Positions 59,512 to 64,000 of a stretch of 64,000 nucleotides of DNA are shown here, piece after piece. The notes under the pieces are model-generated. The model made no database searches. It was not told the origin of the DNA and saw nothing but the letters and a program-made list of their open reading frames with translations. Made by a program: the position numbers and the translations under genes. Origin of the DNA: an uncultured Oscillospiraceae bacterium (lineage in GTDB: Bacteria; Bacillota; Clostridia; Oscillospirales; Ruminococcaceae); contig CAJULF010000001.1 in assembly GCA_910587135.1 (NCBI GenBank), positions 10,439 through 74,438 of the forward strand, written 5' to 3'. Positions within the stretch are counted from its first letter, which is position 1; each line of letters opens with the position of its first letter.

Positions 59512-60390
59512 ATGAAAAAAACCATGAAATTTATGGTAATTGTGTCAGCTCTGCTTTTAACGGCGTGTGGTGCGGAGCCAATCTCCTCGGAATCGGCTCC
59601 GATCTATGACACGCCGACTGAAGCCGCACATTCCGTTTCGTCGGGTGAGCCCGAAAAGGAGGAAAGCGCCGATAATAACGACGGGTTTACGGGGTATGGC
59701 GGCGAAGCGCTGAAAAGGGAGATGTTCGTTGAAAAATCCGACCCCAATGAAACCAAACCCAATTTCGTGTCGTTGCATTGTGAATTAAATTACGGCTATA
59801 CGGCGCTTTTTGACGGAAGCACATATAACAGCTATGACGAACCCGAAAAATTTGACTTCGAAAACTGGGAGGCTATTGAAATCCCTGAGGCTGTAATGGG
59901 AGACTACTTCATTTTAAGCGAGGGAGATAAAGCGGGCGGGCTCACCTGCTCCCGCGCGGTTTCAAGCTATATCATTATCCCGGGCAGCATTGATGAGCCT
60001 CATCTGTACCGTTCTTTCGTTTGTTTTGACGGAGAGGTCGAGGTGACAGGATATGTAGACCGCTGCGACGGCGACGAGGCTTATATGGACGAGGGACAGC
60101 TGCTGTTCTACCCCGACGGCGACAGCTGGCGCGGGCTGCCCGTTCCGTGCAGAGCGCAATATTTTACGTATCATATGAACGACGGAGGCTTTGTTTACGC
60201 GCCCTTCCGGCTTAGCCTCGGCACCGTATACGATTATCCCTCGCTCGGTCTTGAACATGATATACCGCAAGGCACCACGGCGCATATGAAGCTTGTGCTC
60301 AAGGATATTGGTCTTGTTTACGGCGACGGCGATTTCAGCGGATATACTATAAGCTCGGCGGTCATCGTTTCCGCCGAAAAAATCGATTGA
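59512..60390 (+). CDS. Lipoprotein of unknown function
   Basis: 292 residues. Signal peptide with lipobox ALLLTAC, an acidic Ser/Glu/Pro-rich linker (to about 60), then a beta-rich domain with many Tyr/Phe (YFILSEGDKAGG, YFTYHMNDGGFVYAPF). No recognised family. It has its own promoter and a terminator. AAGGTGG before the ATG. Confidence 0.75.
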   Translation: MKKTMKFMVIVSALLLTACGAEPISSESAPIYDTPTEAAHSVSSGEPEKEESADNNDGFTGYGGEALKREMFVEKSDPNETKPNFVSLHCELNYGYTALFDGSTYNSYDEPEKFDFENWEAIEIPEAVMGDYFILSEGDKAGGLTCSRAVSSYIIIPGSIDEPHLYRSFVCFDGEVEVTGYVDRCDGDEAYMDEGQLLFYPDGDSWRGLPVPCRAQYFTYHMNDGGFVYAPFRLSLGTVYDYPSLGLEHDIPQGTTAHMKLVLKDIGLVYGDGDFSGYTISSAVIVSAEKID

Positions 60391-60482
60391 CGATAATTAC
60401 AGATTGCTGTAATTGCCCCGTACATCGTCGGCATGCGTGGTGATTACCGCAGCGGCGGTATATGAAAACCGAAAAAGGCAAA

Positions 60483-60508
60483 AGCCCGAGAATGCAAATC
60501 CTCGGGCT
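60483..60508. terminator. Terminator between the lipoprotein gene and dpaB
   Basis: AGCCCGAG / CTCGGGCT stem; 5 bp from the dpaB stop (minus) and 90 bp after the lipoprotein gene. Confidence 0.65.
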
Positions 60509-60512
60509 ATCT

Positions 60513-61109
60513 TTATCGGGTAACGAACATGGGCTGTATCTGCCGTCCCTCCATAGCGTCGGCGATGGTCTGCGGTATTTTTGAGAAATCCGCTATCATG
60601 GAAAACGGCTTGCCGACGCAGTCGTCCTGAAGCATGGGGACGAAGTAGAAATTCTTGTAGTTGCGCAGGGTGCCTATGTTCTTTGCCGAACCTGACAACG
60701 CGTCGTTGGTGGATACGGCAATCACCACGGGGCGCTGGTTGCGCAGGTGGCTCTTGACCGCCATGCAGACGGGGGTATCCGTAATGCCAAGCGCCAGCTT
60801 GGCGAGAGTATTTCCGGTGCAGGGTGCTACCACCAGAACATCAAACATTTTTTTCGGACCGACGGGTTCTGTGGCGGTGATATCGTGCAGAACCGTTCTT
60901 CCCGTGATTTCGTACAGTCTTGCCGCGTGCTCCTGAGCCGCGCCGAAGCGGGTATCGAGAGAATAGGCGTTGTGGGACATTATCGGGGTAAGCTCGCAGC
61001 CAAGCGCGGAGAGCTGCTCAAGCTGCTCAAACGCGCGAGAGAAAGTGCAGAACGAGCCGCACACAGCGAAACCTACCCTTAATCCCGATAGCTTCTGTAT
61101 ATCGCTCAT
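60513..61109 (-). CDS. dpaB: Dipicolinate synthase subunit B
   Basis: Flavoprotein-like subunit that with DpaA makes dipicolinic acid, the spore-core calcium chelator, from dihydrodipicolinate. 198 residues: VGFAVCGSFCTFSRAFEQL, IMSHNAYSLDTRFG and VVAPCTGNTLAKLALGITDTPV match DpaB (SpoVFB). RBS GAAAGGAT. DpaA lies 300 bp upstream, although the two normally overlap or touch; an R1-type repeat fills the gap. Confidence 0.95.
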   Translation of the reverse strand: MSDIQKLSGLRVGFAVCGSFCTFSRAFEQLEQLSALGCELTPIMSHNAYSLDTRFGAAQEHAARLYEITGRTVLHDITATEPVGPKKMFDVLVVAPCTGNTLAKLALGITDTPVCMAVKSHLRNQRPVVIAVSTNDALSGSAKNIGTLRNYKNFYFVPMLQDDCVGKPFSMIADFSKIPQTIADAMEGRQIQPMFVTR

Positions 61110-61164
61110 AATGATTATCCTTTCGTGAATTATCGGGTTTACCTAAGTAAGCGGATTGTATCCG

Positions 61165-61405
61165 TTGATGTTTTATATGGGGTTGATCCAAGGGGGAATT
61201 ATTTAAATGTGAATTTCCCGCACCACTACACCCGCCTTTGGCGGGTTCCGTTAGCCTCGGCATGAAAGCTCCGCTTCACTTCGTTACGCTTCGCTTTCCC
61301 GCCGGCTTGCGGGAAATTCATGCGTGGGAGGTCAGTCGACTTCGGCTTTCAGAGCCTTGGCTGCAAAATTTGCGCGCGGCTGTCAGCCGTTTGGAAAATA
61401 TGCGT
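61165..61405 (+). repeat. R1-related repeat between dpaA and dpaB
   Basis: TTTTATATGGGGTTGATCC, GGGAATTATTTAAATGTG, arms AATTTCCCGC / GCGGGAAATT, core CCCGCCTTTGGCGGG, then CATGCGTGGG and a tail GGCTTTCAGAGCC shared with the copy at 20865. No open reading frame of its own. Confidence 0.72.
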
Positions 61406-61408
61406 CGG

Positions 61409-62239
61409 TCATTCGGACGCGCTCAATTCCTCCGCTTTTGCAAGGAGCGTTTCGGCAATCAGTTCTCCCGCGGTTTTCGGGGAGAATTTCCCCGGAAGCC
61501 CCGGGGCGTGGATATACTGCACTCCGTATTGCTCCGCTCTGCTTTTGTATGGCTCGGTCGGCAGTGTGGCAAGCTCCAGATAAACCGCTCCGCGTTTCAT
61601 GGAGGAGAACTCCTTTTCCTCAAACAGTTCCGCGGGAACGGTGTTAACAATAAAATCCGCTTTGCCGCAAATCTCCGAAAGAGCTTTTGCGCCGACTGCT
61701 GCAAATCCGTCCAGCTCCGCTTTTGCCCGCTGTTCGGCACTTCTGGCGCAGATCGTGACGTAAGCGCCGAACGCTTTAAGAAGCCGTGCGGTGTAAACCG
61801 CCACTCTGCCGCCTCCCGTTACCGCTATATTCGCCCCGAAAATCGAGGAGTCGTTACAGCGCGACAGAATAGCCGCGGCGGACTCGGCGGTAAGCATGGC
61901 GTTTTTAAGCGTCAGCGGCTCGTCGGAAAAATAATTAACGAACCGAATTCCCTCATTGCGGCAGATGTCCTCTGCCGTTTTGTTTGCTCCTCCGCAGAAA
62001 ACCACCGCGTGTTCAGCCGCATATTGTGATATCAGATCAAACGGAAGCGGCTTTTCGGAAAACGGAGCGTTGATGTGTATTCCGTCCCGACTGACGGGAA
62101 GCGGCAGAACGATATATTCATACCTTCCCATGGGCGTGTCAGCTCCGTTAAGTCTGTCAACAATATATTTTTTGGATATGGAGTCCGCGGCGTAATCCAT
62201 ACGCTTGTCGCCGCCTATAAAAAGAAATCTGTCTTTCAT
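61409..62239 (-). CDS. dpaA: Dipicolinate synthase subunit A
   Basis: 276 residues. An N-terminal region (FLFIGGDKRMDYAADSI, about 1-110), then a Rossmann domain with VTGGGRVAVYTARLLKAFGAYVTICARS and IVNTVPAELF; the C-terminal EYGVQYIHAPGLPGK-like segment is typical of SpoVFA. It works with DpaB in the mother cell during sporulation. The ATG at 62239 has only a weak site upstream; an in-frame TTG two codons earlier is possible. No housekeeping promoter is seen upstream, as expected for a sporulation-sigma gene. Confidence 0.93.
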   Translation of the reverse strand: MKDRFLFIGGDKRMDYAADSISKKYIVDRLNGADTPMGRYEYIVLPLPVSRDGIHINAPFSEKPLPFDLISQYAAEHAVVFCGGANKTAEDICRNEGIRFVNYFSDEPLTLKNAMLTAESAAAILSRCNDSSIFGANIAVTGGGRVAVYTARLLKAFGAYVTICARSAEQRAKAELDGFAAVGAKALSEICGKADFIVNTVPAELFEEKEFSSMKRGAVYLELATLPTEPYKSRAEQYGVQYIHAPGLPGKFSPKTAGELIAETLLAKAEELSASE

Positions 62240-62505
62240 AATCAAAAACTGCCGCCAAAGAGGGTTTGCTGATACTTATTCCCATTGGAAAGCGTACAAA
62301 AAATCGAGCAAAAACTCTGATATATGGTTTTGGCGAAGATTTTTTTGTGTACACTTTCAATTAGGAATTAGAATGACACACTCTTAAGGCGGATCTCCTT
62401 TCGGTGGTCCGTAAAGCCGTTTTTCGGCAGAATAGTACGGGCAGCCATGACCTGCCGCCTACAATATTTTATGCGGGCGGAGCGGATAAGTGAATACTTT
62501 CGCTC
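62240..62505. other. Intergenic interval before the flavoprotein promoter
   Basis: Holds the control region of dpaA. A CATATATCA on the minus strand resembles a sigma-K -10 box, but no -35 box at proper spacing was found. Nothing else recognised. Confidence 0.4.
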
Positions 62506-62534
62506 TTGACAATGCGGTCGGTTAGTAGTATAAT
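62506..62534 (+). promoter_or_regulatory. Promoter of the flavodiiron-type gene
   Basis: Perfect TTGACA-N17-TATAAT, with a leader of about 115 bases. Confidence 0.85.
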
Positions 62535-62658
62535 ATTTGATGTATAGATTTGCCATGCGGAACAAAAATAATAACAAGCCTGCCGTATTTATCCGTTTGC
62601 GCGGCGAATACCGACCGGGCTGTGAAAAACCGCGGCTGAACTTAAGGAGGACAAGATT

Positions 62659-63810
62659 ATGAATATTTCGGAAGACATCAGATATGTGGGTGTAAACGAC
62701 CGCGAAATCGACCTTTTCGAGGGACAATACACGGTTCCCAACGGTATGGCGTATAATTCTTATGTGATACTCGATGAGAAAATCGCGGTAATGGATACGG
62801 TGGACAGAAATTTCGGCGATGAGTGGCTGAAAAACCTTTCCGAGGTTCTTGGCGGCAGAAAACCCGATTACCTGGTGGTTCAGCATATGGAGCCGGATCA
62901 CTCCGCTAATATTGCAAGATTTGTCGAAGCCTATCCCGAAGCAAAGATAGCCGCGTCAAAAAAGGCGTTTGAGATGATGGGGCAGTTTTTCGGCACGGAC
63001 TATGCGGACAGGCAGGTGGTTGTGGGAGAGAAAGATACATTATCGCTCGGAAAGCATACGCTCACATTCGTGACCGCGCCCATGGTGCATTGGCCCGAGG
63101 TCGTTTTGACATATGACGATGCGGACAAAGTGTTATTCTCCGCGGACGCTTTCGGTAAATTCGGCGCTCTGGACGCAGACGAAGATTGGGCATGTGAGGC
63201 AAGGCGGTATTATATCGGAATTGTCGGAAAATACGGCGCTCAGGTTCAGGCGCTGCTGAAAAAAGCGGCAGCGTTGGATATCGGGACGATATGCCCGCTG
63301 CACGGACCCGTGTTGACGGAAAATCTTGAATATTATTTGGGATTATACAATACATGGTCGAGCTACGGCGTTGAGTCGGAGGGCGTGGTGATTGCTTACA
63401 CCTCGGTATACGGCAATACCAAAAAAGCGGCTTTGCTGCTGGCGGATAAGCTCAAGGAAAAAGGCTGCAATGTAGTCGTTGCCGATCTGGCGCGTGAGGA
63501 TATGGCGGAGGCGGTGGGAGCCGCGTTCCGTTACGGAAAGCTGGTTGTTGCAACCACTACCTATAACGCGGAGATATTCCCTTTTATGAGGGAGTTTATC
63601 GCGCATCTTGTTGAACGCAATTTCCAGAACAGAACGGTGGGGATCATTGAGAACGGAAGCTGGGCGCCCATGGCGGCGAAGGTTATCAAAGCGGCTTTTG
63701 AAAAAAGCAGGAATATAACGTTTACCGATACGACTGTGACCATCAAGTCGGCGCTGAACGCGGAGAGCACCGCTCAAATCGAGGCTCTGGCGGAAGAACT
63801 GACTAAGTAA
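62659..63810 (+). CDS. FprA-type A-type flavoprotein (flavodiiron protein)
   Basis: 383 residues, cytoplasmic. N-terminal metallo-beta-lactamase-like diiron domain with HMEPDH and MVHWPEV ligands, then DAFGKFGALD; C-terminal flavodoxin domain (about 240-383) with FMN loop YTSVYGNTKKAA. This reduces O2 to water (or NO) with electrons from rubredoxin or a similar carrier, protecting anaerobes. All expected ligands of the HxExDH motif are present. AAGGAGG precedes the ATG. Confidence 0.95.
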   Translation: MNISEDIRYVGVNDREIDLFEGQYTVPNGMAYNSYVILDEKIAVMDTVDRNFGDEWLKNLSEVLGGRKPDYLVVQHMEPDHSANIARFVEAYPEAKIAASKKAFEMMGQFFGTDYADRQVVVGEKDTLSLGKHTLTFVTAPMVHWPEVVLTYDDADKVLFSADAFGKFGALDADEDWACEARRYYIGIVGKYGAQVQALLKKAAALDIGTICPLHGPVLTENLEYYLGLYNTWSSYGVESEGVVIAYTSVYGNTKKAALLLADKLKEKGCNVVVADLAREDMAEAVGAAFRYGKLVVATTTYNAEIFPFMREFIAHLVERNFQNRTVGIIENGSWAPMAAKVIKAAFEKSRNITFTDTTVTIKSALNAESTAQIEALAEELTK

Positions 63811-63914
63811 AGCGTCGGGTAAATTGAACGGAAAACTTTGAGGTTTGGGTCATACAAATCTCATAGAAACGCAATAATCGTGCATAGGAAGGGGCGCAAA
63901 AAAACAACCGCAAA

Positions 63915-64000
63915 CCGCCCACACAGTAAATTTCAAAAAGCCGCGCCTTTGCTGGAGGGCAAAGACTGCGCGGTTTCCGCTAAGTACACGCAGCGAACGA
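63915..64000 (-). repeat. R1 repeat, cut by window edge
   Basis: AAATTTCAAAAAGCCGCGCC, TTTGCTGGAGGGCAAA, GCGCGGTTTCCGCTAAG: the closing arm and part of the core of an R1 copy in reverse orientation. The left end lies beyond 64000. Confidence 0.65.

Noticed and set aside
62300..62345. Sigma-K promoter before dpaA
   Set aside because: CATATATCA resembles a -10 box, but no AC-type -35 box lies at the proper distance.

Overview
The window looks like chromosome of an anaerobic, endospore-forming member of the Clostridia, probably close to the Oscillospiraceae/Ruminococcaceae. The basis is dipicolinate synthase genes (dpaA, dpaB), an oxygen-reducing flavodiiron-type protein, FabV-type enoyl reductase, a single-chain PurL, and strong Shine-Dalgarno sites and TTGACA/TATAAT promoters of Gram-positive type. 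The family placement is inference. No rRNA, tRNA, CRISPR array, prophage or transposase gene was seen.

Layout. 1-3 kb: polar amino-acid ABC transporter (two permeases, ATPase, binding lipoprotein). 3.3-6.6 kb: DUF4173 membrane protein, a DUF2975/HTH pair with its operator, and a permuted papain-like enzyme. 7.4-12.5 kb: FabV and a heterodimeric ABC exporter. 12.8-23.2 kb: methyltransferase, proC, folT behind a THF riboswitch, pfkA, dnaE, rpmF, a P-loop protein and pgi. 23.5-34.3 kb: a possible small RNA, a THUMP methyltransferase, a transglutaminase/DUF58 pair, a BMP-type lipoprotein, a large zinc-ribbon protein and a G5/3D cell-wall protein. 35-42 kb: Nudix hydrolase, two HPr-like proteins without the catalytic histidine, mtaB and purL. 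42-45 kb: AT-rich cluster of small exported proteins. 45-52 kb: two thiamine loci. 52-55 kb: XRE-VOC fusion, AbrB-RelE-like fusion and divergent XRE regulators. 55-59 kb: PadR/HAAS/DUF4097 operon. 59.5-63.8 kb: lipoprotein, dpaB, dpaA and an FprA-type flavoprotein.

How the genes fit together. The thiamine genes give HMP synthesis (thiC), HMP kinase (thiD), thiazole uptake and kinase (thiW, thiM) and coupling (thiE). No thiazole synthesis gene is visible, so HMP may be made and thiazole salvaged. A TPP riboswitch with its own terminator heads thiD-SRPBCC-unknown-thiC. The two ECF S components (FolT, ThiW) must use an energising module encoded elsewhere.

A dispersed repeat family (called R1 here) is the main unexplained structure. 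About fifteen full, partial or variant copies of roughly 90-250 bp share outer ends (CAG..TGTATATAAAGGTTGACC and a CATGCG..ACATTGCG..CTACAAGCTG end) around a variable hairpin core. Its ends repeatedly lie within a few bases of rho-independent terminator stems. A second family (R2) occurs twice and supplies the stop codon of thiW. A 174-bp tandem duplication precedes purL.
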